Of a DNA stretch of 64,000 bases, positions 11,221-25,409 are shown one piece after another. Origin of the DNA: Auanema rhodensis (lineage: Eukaryota; Nematoda; Chromadorea; Rhabditida; Rhabditidae); contig OZ059899.1 in NCBI GenBank assembly GCA_964057225.1, positions 2,728,001 to 2,792,000 on the forward strand, in the 5' to 3' direction. The notes under the pieces are model-generated. The model was given only the letters and a program-made list of their open reading frames with translations, made no database searches and was not told where the DNA came from. The first letter of the stretch is position 1. Each line of letters starts with the position of its first letter. The position numbers and the translations under genes were made by a program.

Positions 11221-14200
11221 GAATAACATTGTCTATCGTCTTTGCCTTGAAAAATGGAATCTAAAAACATCTACTTTTTGCTAAATTATTTTGAAATTTT
11301 TCGAAAAAATTTTTGTCAAAATGTTTTTGGAAGCAATGTTGAGTGTACATGGAAACTCAACATACACTAATGCATCATTTTTCAAACGATCATAACTAAT
11401 TTTTGTATTAAGCGTTTCTCAATGTAGTATAGTGCATTCGATGCGGATTTTTAAGCTGCGTCGATCTGTGTTATCAGATTTGCGCTAGCTTAAAAATGCA
11501 CCGAGATATCAACTGATATAAGTTCACACTTATATCCTCGATTTTCACCCTGAAGAATTATTTTTTTCGTTGAATAACATTGTTCATCGTCTTTGCCTTG
11601 AAAAATGGAATCTAAAAACATCTATTTTTTGCTAAATTATTTTGAAATTTTTCGAAAAAAGTTTTGTCAAAATGTTTTTGGAAGCAATGTTGAGTGTACA
11701 TGGAAACTCAACATACACTAATGCATCATTTTTCAAACGATCATAACTAATTTTTGTATTAAGCGTTTCTCAATGTAGTATAGTGCATTCGATGCGGATT
11801 TTTAAGCTGCGTCGATCTGTGTTATCAGATTTGCGCTAGCTTAAAAATGCACCGAGATATCAACTGATATAAGTTCACACTTATATCCTCAATTTTCACC
11901 CTGAAGAATTAATTTTTTCGTTGAATAACATTGTCCATCGTCTTTGCCTTGGAAAATGGAATCTAAAAACATCTACTTTTCGCTAAATTATTTTGAAATT
12001 TTTCGAAAAAATTTTTGTCAAAATGTTTTTGGAAGCAATGTTGAGTGTACATGGAAACTCAACATACACTAATGCATCATTTTTCAAACGATCATAACTA
12101 ATTTTTGTATTAAGCGTTTCTCAATGTAGTATAGTGCATTCGATGCGGATTTTTAAGCTGCGTCGATCTGTGTTATCAGATTTGCGCTAGCTTAAAAATG
12201 CACCGAGATATCAACTGATATAAGTTCACACTTATATCCTCGATTTTCACCCTGAAGAATTAATTTTTTCGTTGAATAACATTGTCTATCGTCTTTGCCT
12301 TGAAAAATGGAATCTAAAAACATCTACTTTTTGCTAAATTATTTTGAAATTTTTCGAAAAAATTTTTGTCAAAATGTTTTTGGAAGCAATGTTGAGTGTA
12401 CATGGAAACTCAACATACACTAATGCATCATTTTTCAAACGATCATAACTAATTTTTGTATTAAGCGTTTCTCAATGTAGTATAGTGCATTCGATGCGGA
12501 TTTTTAAGCTGCGTCGATCTGTGTTATCAGATTTGCGCTAGCTTAAAAATGCACCGAGATATCAACTGATATAAGTTCACACTTATATCCTCGATTTTCA
12601 CCCTGAAGAATTATTTTTTTCGTTGAATAACATTGTTCATCGTCTTTGCCTTGAAAAATGGAATCTAAAAACATCTATTTTTTGCTAAATTATTTTGAAA
12701 TTTTTCGAAAAAAGTTTTGTCAAAATGTTTTTGGAAGCAATGTTGAGTGTACATGGAAACTCAACATACACTAATGCATCATTTTTCAAACGATCATAAC
12801 TAATTTTTGTATTAAGCGTTTCTCAATGTAGTATAGTGCATTCGATGCGGATTTTTAAGCTGCGTCGATCTGTGTTATCAGATTTGCGCTAGCTTAAAAA
12901 TGCACCGAGATATCAACTGATATAAGTTCACACTTATATCCTCAATTTTCACCCTGAAGAATTAATTTTTTCGTTGAATAACATTGTCCATCGTCTTTGC
13001 CTTGGAAAATGGAATCTAAAAACATCTACTTTTCGCTAAATTATTTTGAAATTTTTCGAAAAAATTTTTGTCAAAATGTTTTTGGAAGCAATGTTGAGTG
13101 TACATGGAAACTCAACATACACTAATGCATCATTTTTCAAACGATCATAACTAATTTTTGTATCAAGCGTTTCTCAATGTAGTATAGTGCATTCGATGCG
13201 GATTTTTAAGCTGCGTCGATCTGTGTTATCAGATTTGCGCTAGCTTAAAAATGCACCGAGATATCAACTGATATAAGTTCACACTTATATCCTCGATTTT
13301 CACCCTGAAGAATTAATTTTTTCGTTGAATAACATTGTCCATCGTCTTTGCCTTGGAAAATGGAATCTAAAAACATCTACTTTTCGCTAAATTATTTTGA
13401 AATTTTTCGAAAAAATTTTTGTCAAAATGTTTTTGGAAGCAATGTTGAGTGTACATGGAAACTCAACATACACTAATGCATCATTTTTCAAACGATCATA
13501 ACTAATTTTTGTATCAAGCGTTTCTCAATGTAGTATAGTGCATTCGATGCGGATTTTTAAGCTGCGTCGATCTGTGTTATCAGATTTGCGCTAGCTTAAA
13601 AATGCACCGAGATATCAACTGATATAAGTTCACACTTATATCCTCGATTTTCACCCTGAAGAATTAATTTTTTCGTTGAATAACATTGTCTATCGTCTTT
13701 GCCTTGAAAAATGGAATCTAAAAACATCTACTTTTTGCTAAATTATTTTGAAATTTTTCGAAAAAATTTTTGTCAAAATGTTTTTGGAAGCAATGTTGAG
13801 TGTACATGGAAACTCAACATACACTAATGCATCATTTTTCAAACGATCATAACTAATTTTTGTATTAAGCGTTTCTCAATGTAGTATAGTGCATTCGATG
13901 CGGATTTTTAAGCTGCGTCGATCTGTGTTATCAGATTTGCGCTAGCTTAAAAATGCACCGAGATATCAACTGATATAAGTTCACACTTATATCCTCGATT
14001 TTCACCCTGAAGAATTATTTTTTTCGTTGAATAACATTGTTCATCGTCTTTGCCTTGAAAAATGGAATCTAAAAACATCTATTTTTTGCTAAATTATTTT
14101 GAAATTTTTCGAAAAAAGTTTTGTCAAAATGTTTTTGGAAGCAATGTTGAGTGTACATGGAAACTCAACATACACTAATGCATCATTTTTCAAACGATCA

Positions 14201-15450
14201 TAACTAATTTTTGTATTAAGCGTTTCTCAATGTAGTATAGTGCATTCGATGCGGATTTTTAAGCTGCGTCGATCTGTGTTATCAGATTTGCGCTAGCTTA
14301 AAAATGCACCGAGATATCAACTGATATAAGTTCACACTTATATCCTCAATTTTCACCCTGAAGAATTAATTTTTTCGTTGAATAACATTGTCCATCGTCT
14401 TTGCCTTGGAAAATGGAATCTAAAAACATCTACTTTTCGCTAAATTATTTTGAAATTTTTCGAAAAAATTTTTGTCAAAATGTTTTTGGAAGCAATGTTG
14501 AGTGTACATGGAAACTCAACATACACTAATGCATCATTTTTCAAACGATCATAACTAATTTTTGTATTAAGCGTTTCTCAATGTAGTATAGTGCATTCGA
14601 TGCGGATTTTTAAGCTGCGTCGATCTGTGTTATCAGATTTGCGCTAGCTTAAAAATGCACCGAGATATCAACTGATATAAGTTCACACTTATATCCTCGA
14701 TTTTCACCCTGAAGAATTAATTTTTTCGTTGAATAACATTGTCTATCGTCTTTGCCTTGAAAAATGGAATCTAAAAACATCTACTTTTTGCTAAATTATT
14801 TTGAAATTTTTCGAAAAAATTTTTGTCAAAATGTTTTTGGAAGCAATGTTGAGTGTACATGGAAACTCAACATACACTAATGCATCATTTTTCAAACGAT
14901 CATAACTAATTTTTGTATTAAGCGTTTCTCAATGTAGTATAGTGCATTCGATGCGGATTTTTAAGCTGCGTCGATCTGTGTTATCAGATTTGCGCTAGCT
15001 TAAAAATGCACCGAGATATCAACTGATATAAGTTCACACTTATATCCTCGATTTTCACCCTGAAGAATTATTTTTTTCGTTGAATAACATTGTTCATCGT
15101 CTTTGCCTTGAAAAATGGAATCTAAAAACATCTATTTTTTGCTAAATTATTTTGAAATTTTTCGAAAAAAGTTTTGTCAAAATGTTTTTGGAAGCAATGT
15201 TGAGTGTACATGGAAACTCAACATACACTAATGCATCATTTTTCAAACGATCATAACTAATTTTTGTATTAAGCGTTTCTCAATGTAGTATAGTGCATTC
15301 GATGCGGATTTTTAAGCTGCGTCGATCTGTGTTATCAGATTTGCGCTAGCTTAAAAATGCACCGAGATATCAACTGATATAAGTTCACACTTATATCCTC
15401 AATTTTCACCCTGAAGAATTAATTTTTTCGTTGAATAACATTGTCCATCG
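11221..15450. repeat. Local 3- and 4-monomer higher-order repeats
   Basis: A recognisable run of monomer types recurs: one with gttcatcg, ctattttttgc and aaaagttttg; then a ctcaattttc junction; then one with ccttggaaaatgg. The gttcatcg type occurs near 11583, 12636, 14039 and 15092, spaced 3, 4 and 3 monomers apart (1053, 1404 and 1053 bp). The pattern indicates recent local amplification with a variable unit number. Confidence 0.75.
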
Positions 15451-15461
15451 TCTTTGCCTTG

Positions 15462-18086
15462 GAAAATGGAATCTAAAAACATCTACTTTTCGCTAAATTA
15501 TTTTGAAATTTTTCGAAAAAATTTTTGTCAAAATGTTTTTGGAAGCAATGTTGAGTGTACATGGAAACTCAACATACACTAATGCATCATTTTTCAAACG
15601 ATCATAACTAATTTTTGTATCAAGCGTTTCTCAATGTAGTATAGTGCATTCGATGCGGATTTTTAAGCTGCGTCGATCTGTGTTATCAGATTTGCGCTAG
15701 CTTAAAAATGCACCGAGATATCAACTGATATAAGTTCACACTTATATCCTCGATTTTCACCCTGAAGAATTAATTTTTTCGTTGAATAACATTGTCTATC
15801 GTCTTTGCCTTGAAAAATGGAATCTAAAAACATCTACTTTTTGCTAAATTATTTTGAAATTTTTCGAAAAAATTTTTGTCAAAATGTTTTTGGAAGCAAT
15901 GTTGAGTGTACATGGAAACTCAACATACACTAATGCATCATTTTTCAAACGATCATAACTAATTTTTGTATTAAGCGTTTCTCAATGTAGTATAGTGCAT
16001 TCGATGCGGATTTTTAAGCTGCGTCGATCTGTGTTATCAGATTTGCGCTAGCTTAAAAATGCACCGAGATATCAACTGATATAAGTTCACACTTATATCC
16101 TCGATTTTCACCCTGAAGAATTATTTTTTTCGTTGAATAACATTGTTCATCGTCTTTGCCTTGAAAAATGGAATCTAAAAACATCTATTTTTTGCTAAAT
16201 TATTTTGAAATTTTTCGAAAAAAGTTTTGTCAAAATGTTTTTGGAAGCAATGTTGAGTGTACATGGAAACTCAACATACACTAATGCATCATTTTTCAAA
16301 CGATCATAACTAATTTTTGTATTAAGCGTTTCTCAATGTAGTATAGTGCATTCGATGCGGATTTTTAAGCTGCGTCGATCTGTGTTATCAGATTTGCGCT
16401 AGCTTAAAAATGCACCGAGATATCAACTGATATAAGTTCACACTTATATCCTCGATTTTCACCCTGAAGAATTATTTTTTTCGTTGAATAACATTGTTCA
16501 TCGTCTTTGCCTTGAAAAATGGAATCTAAAAACATCTATTTTTTGCTAAATTATTTTGAAATTTTTCGAAAAAAGTTTTGTCAAAATGTTTTTGGAAGCA
16601 ATGTTGAGTGTACATGGAAACTCAACATACACTAATGCATCATTTTTCAAACGATCATAACTAATTTGTGTATTAAGCGTTTCTCAATGTAGTATAGTGC
16701 ATTCGATGCGGATTTTTAAGCTGCGTCGATCTGTGTTATCAGATTTGCGCTAGCGTAAAAATGCACCGAGATATCAACTGATATAAGTTCACACTTATAT
16801 CCTCGATTTTCACCCTGAAGAATTAATTTTTTCGTTGAATAACATTGTCTATCGTCTTTGCCTTAAAAAATGAAATCTAAAAACATCTACTTTTTGCTAA
16901 ATTATTTTGAAATTTTTCGAAAAAATTTTTGTCAAAATGTTTTTGGAAGCAATGTTGAGTGTACATGGAAACTCAACATACACTAATGCATCATTTTTCA
17001 AACGATCATAACTAATTTTTGTATCGAGCGTTTCTCAATGTAGTATAGTGCATTCTATGCGGATTTTTAAGCTGCGTCGATTTGTGTTATCAGATTTGCG
17101 CTAGCTTAAAAATGCACCGAGATATCAACTGATATAAGTTCACACTTATATCCTCGATTTTCACCCTGAAGAATTAATTTTTTCGTTGAATAACATTGTC
17201 TATCGTCTTTGCCTTGAAAAATGGAATCTAAAAACATCTACTTTTTGCTAAATTATTTTGAAATTTTTCGAAAAAATTTTTGTCAAAATGTTTTTGGAAG
17301 CAATGTTGAGTGTACATGGAAACTCAACATACACTAATGCATCATTTTTCAAACGATCATAACTAATTTTTGTATTAAGCGTTTCTCAATGTAGTATAGT
17401 GCATTCGATGCGGATTTTTAAGCTGCGTCGATCTGTGTTATCAGATTTGCGCTAGCTTAAAAATGCACCGAGATATCAACTGATATAAGTTCACACTTAT
17501 ATCCTCGATTTTCACCCTGAAGAAATAATTTTTTCGTTGAATAACATTGTCTATCGTCTTTGCCTTGAAAAATGGAATCTAAAAACATCTACTTTTTGCT
17601 AAATTATTTTGAAATTGTTCGAAAAAATTTTTGTCAAAATGTTTTTGGAAGCAATGTTGAGTGTACATGGAAACTCAACATACACTAATGCATCATTTTT
17701 CAAACGATCATAACTAATTTTTGTATCAAGCGTTTCTCAATGTAGTATAGTGCATTCGATGCGGATTTTTAAGCTGCGTCGATCTGTGTTATCAGATTTG
17801 CGCTAGCTTAAAAATGCACCGAGATATCAACTGATATAAGTTCACACTTATATCCTCAATTTTCACCCTGAAGAATTAATTTTTTCGTTGAATAACATTG
17901 TCCATCGTCTTTGCCTTGGAAAATGGAATCTAAAAACATCTACTTTTCGCTAAATTATTTTGAAATTTTTCGAAAAAATTTTTGTCAAAATGTTTTTGGA
18001 AGCAATGTTGAGTGTACATGGAAACTCAACATACACTAATGCATCATTTTTCAAACGATCATAACTAATTTTTGTATCAAGCGTTT
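15462..18086. repeat. 2.6-kb satellite block, copy 2 (20-monomer offset duplication)
   Basis: Second copy of the block at 8442-11066. It repeats the same order of rare variants, including ctagcgtaaaa near 16751 and gaagaaataat near 17519. The following bases then differ (gcgtttttcaatgtagtaaag against gcgtttctcaatgtagtatag). Copy order within the block is preserved, which points to duplication of a whole multi-monomer segment rather than independent mutations. Confidence 0.8.
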
Positions 18087-21000
18087 TTCAATGTAGTAAA
18101 GTGCATTCGATGCGGATTTTTAAGCTGCGTCGATCTGTGTTATCAGATTTGCGCTAGCTTAAAAATGCACCGAGATATCAACTGATATAAGTTCACACTT
18201 ATATCCTCGATTTTCACCCTGAAGAATTAATTTTTTCGTTGAATAACATTGTCCATCGTCTTTGCCTTGAAAAAAGGAATCTAAAAACATCTACTTTTTG
18301 CTAAATTATTTTGAAATTTTTCGAAAAAATTTTTGTCAAAATGTTTTTGGAAGCAATGTTGAGTGTACATGGAAACTCAACATACACTAATGCATCATTT
18401 TTCAAACGATCATAACTAATTTTTGTATTAAGCGTTTCTCAATGTAGTAGAGTGCATTCGATGCGGATTTTTAAGCTGCGTCGATCTGTGTTATCAGATT
18501 TGCGCTAGCTTAAAAATGCACCGAGATATCAACTGATATAAGTTCACACTTATATCCTCGATTTTCAACCTGAAGAATTAATTTTTTCGTTGAATAACAT
18601 TGTCCATCGTCTTTGCCTTGAAAAATGGAATCTAAAAACATCTACTTTTCGCTAAATTATTTTGAAATTTTTCGAAAAAATTTTTGTCAAAATGTTTTTG
18701 GAAGCAATGTTGAGTGTACATGGAAACTCAACATACACTAATGCATCATTTTTCAAACGATCATAACTAATTTTTGTATTAAGCGTTTCTCAATGTAGTA
18801 TAGTGCATTCGATGCGGATTTTTAAGCTGCGTCGATCTGTGTTATCAGATTTGCGCTAGCTTAAAAATGCACCGAGATATCAACTGATATAAGTTCACAC
18901 TTATATCCTCGATTTTCACCCTGAAGAATTAATTTTTTCGTTGAATAACATTGTCCATCGTCTTTGCCTCGGAAAAAGGAATCTAAAAACATCTACTTTT
19001 TGCTAAATTATTTTGAAATTTTTCGAAAAAATTTTTGTCAAAATGTTTTTGGAAGCAATGTTGAGTGTACATGGAAACTCAACATACACTAATGCATCAT
19101 TTTTAAAACGATCATAACTAATTTTTGTATTAAGCGTTTCTCAATGTAGTATAGTGCATTCGATGCGGATTTTTAAGCTGCGTCGATCTGTGTTATCAGA
19201 TTTGCGCTAGCTTAAAAATGCACCAAGATATCAACTGATATAAGTTCACACTTATATCCTCGAGTTTCACCCTGAAGAATTATTTTTTTCGTTGAATAAC
19301 ATTGTTCATCGTCTTTGCCTTGAAAAATGGAATCTAAAAACATCTATTTTTTGCTAAATTATTTTGAAATTTTTCGAAAAAAGTTTTGTCAAAATGTTTT
19401 TGGAAGCAATGTTGAGTGTACATGGAAACTCAACATACACTAATGCATCATTTTTCAAACGATCATAACTAATTTTTGTATTAAGCGTTTCTCAATGTAG
19501 TATAGTGCATTCGATGCGGATTTTTAAGCTGCGTCGATCTGTGTTATCAGATTTGCGCTAGCTTAAAAATGCACCGAGATATCAACTGATATAAGTTCAC
19601 ACTTATATCCTCGATTTTCACCCTGAAGAATTAATTTTTTCGTTGAATAACATTGTCTATCGTCTTTGCCTTAAAAAATGAAATCTAAAAACATCTACTT
19701 TTTGCTAAATTATTTTGAAATTTTTCGAAAAAATTTTTGTCAAAATGTTTTTGGAAGCAATGTTGAGTGTACATGGAAACTCAACATACACTAATGCATC
19801 ATTTTTCAAACGATCATAACTAATTTTTGTATCAAGCGTTTCTCAATGTAGTATAGTGCATTCTATGCGGATTTTTAAGCTGCGTCGATTTGTGTTATCA
19901 GATTTGCGCTAGCTTAAAAATGCACCGAGATATCAACTGATATAAGTTCACACTTATATCCTCGATTTTCACCCTGAAGAATTAATTTTTTCGTTGAATA
20001 ACATTGTCTATCGTCTTTGCCTTGAAAAATGGAATCTAAAAACATCTACTTTTTGCTAAATTATTTTGAAATTTTTCGAAAAAATTTTTGTCAAAATGTT
20101 TTTGGAAGCAATGTTGAGTGTACATGGAAACTCAACATACACTAATGCATCATTTTTCAAACGATCATAACTAATTTTTGTATTAAGCGTTTCTCAATGT
20201 AGTATAGTGCATTCGATGCGGATTTTTAAGCTGCGTCGATCTGTGTTATCAGATTTGCGCTAGCTTAAAAATGCACCGAGATATCAACTGATATAAGTTC
20301 ACACTTATATCCTCGATTTTCACCCTGAAGAATTAATTTTTTCGTTGAATAACATTGTCCATCGTCTTTGCCTTGAAAAATGGAATCTAAAAACATCTAC
20401 TTTTTGCTAAATTATTTTGAAATTTTTCGAAAAAATTTTTGTCAAAATGTTTTTGGAAGCAATGTTGAGTGTACATGGAAACTCAACATACACTAATGCA
20501 TCATTTTTCAAACGATCATAACTAATTTTTGTATCAAGCGTTTTTCAATGTAGTATAGTGCATTCGATGCGGATTTTTAAGCTGCGTCGATCTGTGTTAT
20601 CAGATTTGCGCTAGCTTAAAAATGCACCGAGATATCAACTGATATAAGTTCACACTTATATCCTCGATTTTCACCCTGAAGAATTAATTTTTTCGTTGAA
20701 TAACATTGTCTATCGTCTTTGCCTTGAAAAATGGAATCTAAAAACATCTACTTTTTGCTAAATTATTTTGAAATTTTTCGAAAAAATTTTTGTCAAAATG
20801 TTTTTGGAAGCAATGTTGAGTGTACATGGAAACTCAACATACACTAATGCATCATTTTTCAAACGATCATAACTAATTTTTGTATTAAGCGTTTCTCAAT
20901 GTAGTATAGTGCATTCGATGCGGATTTTTAAGCTGCGTCGATCTGTGTTATCAGATTTGCGCTAGCTTAAAAATGCACCGAGATATCAACTGATATAAGT

Positions 21001-23693
21001 TCACACTTATATCCTCGATTTTCAACCTGAAGAATTAATTTTTTCGTTGAATAACATTGTCCATCGTCTTTGCCTTGAAAAAAGGAATCTAAAAACATCT
21101 ACTTTTTGCTAAATTATTTTGAAATTTTTCGAAAAAATTTTTGTCAAAATGTTTTTGGAAGCAATGTTGAGTGTACATGGAAACTCAACATACACTAATG
21201 CATCATTTTTCAAACGATCATAACTAATTTTGGTATTAAGCGTTTCTCAATGTAGTATAGTGCATTCGATGCGGATTTTTAAGCTGCGTCGATCTGTGTT
21301 ATCAGAATTGCGCTAGCTTAAAAATGCACCGAGATATCAACTGATATAAGTTCACACTTATATCCTCGATTTTCACCCTGAAGAATTATTTTTTTCGTTG
21401 AATAACATTGTTCATCGTCTTTGCCTTGAAAAATGGAATCTAAAAACATCTATTTTTTGCTAAATTATTTTGAAATTTTTCGAAAAAAGTTTTGTCAAAA
21501 TGTTTTTGGAAGCAATGTTGAGTGTACATGGAAACTCAACATACACCAATGCATCATTTTTCAAACGATCATAACTAATTTGTGTATTAAGCGTTTCTCA
21601 ATGTAGTATAGTGCATTCGATGCGGATTTTTAAGCTGCGTCGATCTGTGTTATCAGATTTGCGCTAGCTTAAAAATGCACCGAGATATCAACTGATATAA
21701 GTTCACACTTATATCCTCGATTTTCACCCTGAAGAATTAATTTTTTCGTTGAATAACATTGTCTATCGTCTTTGCCTTAAAAAATGAAATCTAAAAACAT
21801 CTACTTTTTGCTAAATTATTTTGAAATTTTTCGAAAAAATTTTTGTCAAAATGTTTTTGGAAGCAATGTTGAGTGTACATGGAAACTCAACATACACTAA
21901 TGCATCATTTTTCAAACGATCATAACTAATTTTTGTATCAAGCGTTTCTCAATGTAGTATAGTGCATTCTATGCGGATTTTTAAGCTGCGTCGATTTGTG
22001 TTATCAGATTTGCGCTAGCTTAAAAATGCACCGAGATATCAACTGATATAAGTTCACACTTATATCCTCGATTTTCACCCTGAAGAATTAATTTTTTCGT
22101 TGAATAACATTGTCTATCGTCTTTGCCTTGAAAAATGGAATCTAAAAACATCTACTTTTTGCTAAATTATTTTGAAATTTTTCGAAAAAATTTTTGTCAA
22201 AATGTTTTTGGAAGCAATGTTGAGTGTACATGGAAACTCAACATACACTAATGCATCATTTTTCAAACGATCATAACTAATTTTTGTATTAAGCGTTTCT
22301 CAATGTAGTATAGTGCATTCGATGCGGATTTTTAAGCTGCGTCGATCTGTGTTATCAGATTTGCGCTAGCTTAAAAATGCACCGAGATATCAACTGATAT
22401 AAGTTCACACTTATATCCTCGATTTTCACCCTGAAGAATTAATTTTTTCGTTGAATAACATTGTCCATCGTCTTTGCCTTGAAAAATGGAATCTAAAAAC
22501 ATCTACTTTTTGCTAAATTATTTTGAAATTTTTCGAAAAAAGTTTTGTCAAAATGTTTTTGGAAGCAATGTTGAGTGTACATGGAAACTCAACATACACC
22601 AATGCATCATTTTTCAAACGATCATAACTAATTTGTGTATTAAGCGTTTCTCAATGTAGTATAGTGCATTCGATGCGGATTTTTAAGCTGCGTCGATCTG
22701 TGTTATCAGATTTGCGCTAGCTTAAAAATGCACCGAGATATCAACTGATATAAGTTCACACTTATATCCTCGATTTTCACCCTGAAGAATTAATTTTTTC
22801 GTTGAATAACATTGTCTATCGTCTTTGCCTTAAAAAATGAAATCTAAAAACATCTACTTTTTGCTAAATTATTTTGAAATTTTTCGAAAAAAGTTTTGTC
22901 AAAATGTTTTTGGAAGCAATGTTGAGTGTACATGGAAACTCAACATACACCAATGCATCATTTTTCAAACGATCATAACTAATTTTTGTATTAAGCGTTT
23001 CTCAATGTAGTATAGTGCATTCGATGCGGATTTTTAAGCTGCGTCGATCTGTGTTATCAGATTTGCGCTAGCTTAAAAATGCACCGAGATATCAACTGAT
23101 ATAAGTTCACACTTATATCCTCGATTTTCACCCTGAAGAATTATTTTTTTCGTTGAATAACATTGTTCATCGTCTTTGCCTTGAAAAATGGAATCTAAAA
23201 ACATCTATTTTTTGCTAAATTATTTTGAAATTTTTCGAAAAAAGTTTTGTCAAAATGTTTTTGGAAGCAATGTTGAGTGTACATGGAAACTCAACATACA
23301 CCAATGCATCATTTTTCAAACGATCATAACTAATTTGTGTATTAAGCGTTTCTCAATGTAGTATAGTGCATTCGATGCGGATTTTTAAGCTGCGTCGATC
23401 TGTGTTATCAGATTTGCGCTAGCTTAAAAATGCACCGAGATATCAACTGATATAAGTTCACACTTATATCCTCGATTTTCACCCTGAAGAATTAATTTTT
23501 TCGTTGAATAACATTGTCTATCGTCTTTGCCTTAAAAAATGAAATCTAAAAACATCTACTTTTTGCTAAATTATTTTGAAATTTTTCGAAAAAATTTTTG
23601 TCAAAATGTTTTTGGAAGCAATGTTGAGTGTACATGGAAACTCAACATACACTAATGCATCATTTTTCAAACGATCATAACTAATTTTTGTAT

Positions 23694-25409
23694 CAAGCGT
23701 TTCTCAATGTAGTATAGTGCATTCTATGCGGATTTTTAAGCTGCGTCGATTTGTGTTATCAGATTTGCGCTAGCTTAAAAATGCACCGAGATATCAACTG
23801 ATATAAGTTCACACTTATATCCTCGATTTTCACCCTGAAGAATTAATTTTTTCGTTGAATAACATTGTCTATCGTCTTTGCCTTGAAAAATGGAATCTAA
23901 AAACATCTACTTTTTGCTAAATTATTTTGAAATTTTTCGAAAAAATTTTTGTCAAAATGTTTTTGGAAGCAATGTTGAGTGTACATGGAAACTCAACATA
24001 CACTAATGCATCATTTTTCAAACGATCATAACTAATTTTTGTATTAAGCGTTTCTCAATGTAGTATAGTGCATTCGATGCGGATTTTTAAGCTGCGTCGA
24101 TCTGTGTTATCAGATTTGCGCTAGCTTAAAAATGCACCGAGATATCAACTGATATAAGTTCACACTTATATCCTCGATTTTCACCCTGAAGAATTAATTT
24201 TTTCGTTGAATAACATTGTCCATCGTCTTTGCCTTGAAAAATGGAATCTAAAAACATCTACTTTTTGCTAAATTATTTTGAAATTTTTCGAAAAAATTTT
24301 TGTCAAAATGTTTTTGGAAGCAATGTTGAGTGTACATGGAAACTCAACATACACTAATGCATCATTTTTCAAACGATCATAACTAATTTTTGTATCAAGC
24401 GTTTTTCAATGTAGTATAGTGCATTCGATGCGGATTTTTAAGCTGCGTCGATCTGTGTTATCAGATTTGCGCTAGCTTAAAAATGCACCGAGATATCAAC
24501 TGATATAAGTTCACACTTATATCCTCGATTTTCACCCTGAAGAATTAATTTTTTCGTTGAATAACATTGTCTATCGTCTTTGCCTTGAAAAATGGAATCT
24601 AAAAACATCTACTTTTTGCTAAATTATTTTGAAATTTTTCGAAAAAATTTTTGTCAAAATGTTTTTGGAAGCAATGTTGAGTGTACATGGAAACTCAACA
24701 TACACTAATGCATCATTTTTCAAACGATCATAACTAATTTTTGTATTAAGCGTTTCTCAATGTAGTATAGTGCATTCGATGCGGATTTTTAAGCTGCGTC
24801 GATCTGTGTTATCAGATTTGCGCTAGCTTAAAAATGCACCGAGATATCAACTGATATAAGTTCACACTTATATCCTCGATTTTCAACCTGAAGAATTAAT
24901 TTTTTCGTTGAATAACATTGTCCATCGTCTTTGCCTTGAAAAAAGGAATCTAAAAACATTTACTTTTTGCTAAATTATTTTGAAATTTTTCGAAAAAATT
25001 TTTGTCAAAATGTTTTTGGAAGCAATGTTGAGTGTACATGGAAACTCAACATACACTAATGCATCATTTTTCAAACGATCATAACTAATTTTTGTATTAA
25101 GCGTTTCTCAATGTAGTATAGTGCATTCGATGCGGATTTTTAAGCTGCGTCGATCTGTGTTATCAGATTTGCGCTAGCTTAAAAATGCACCGAGATATCA
25201 ACTGATATAAGTTCACACTTATATCCTCGATTTTCACCCTGAAGAATTAATTTTTTCGTTGAATAACATTGTCTATCGTCTTTGCCTTGAAAAATGGAAT
25301 CTAAAAACATCTACTTTTTGCTAAATTATTTTGAAATTTTTCGAAAAAATTTTTGTCAAAATGTTTTTGGAAGCAATGTTGAGTGTACATGGAAACTCAA
25401 CATACACTA
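23694..25409. repeat. 1.7-kb satellite block, copy 1 (10-monomer offset)
   Basis: The block matches approximately 27204-28919, 3510 bp (10 monomers) downstream. Shared markers in the same order include attctatgc (near 23721), gcgtttttc (near 24411), ttttcaacctg (near 24880) and aaaaaaggaatc followed by acatttac (near 24956). The match ends where this copy has aacgcatc and the other has aatgcatc. Boundaries were judged by eye. Confidence 0.65.
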
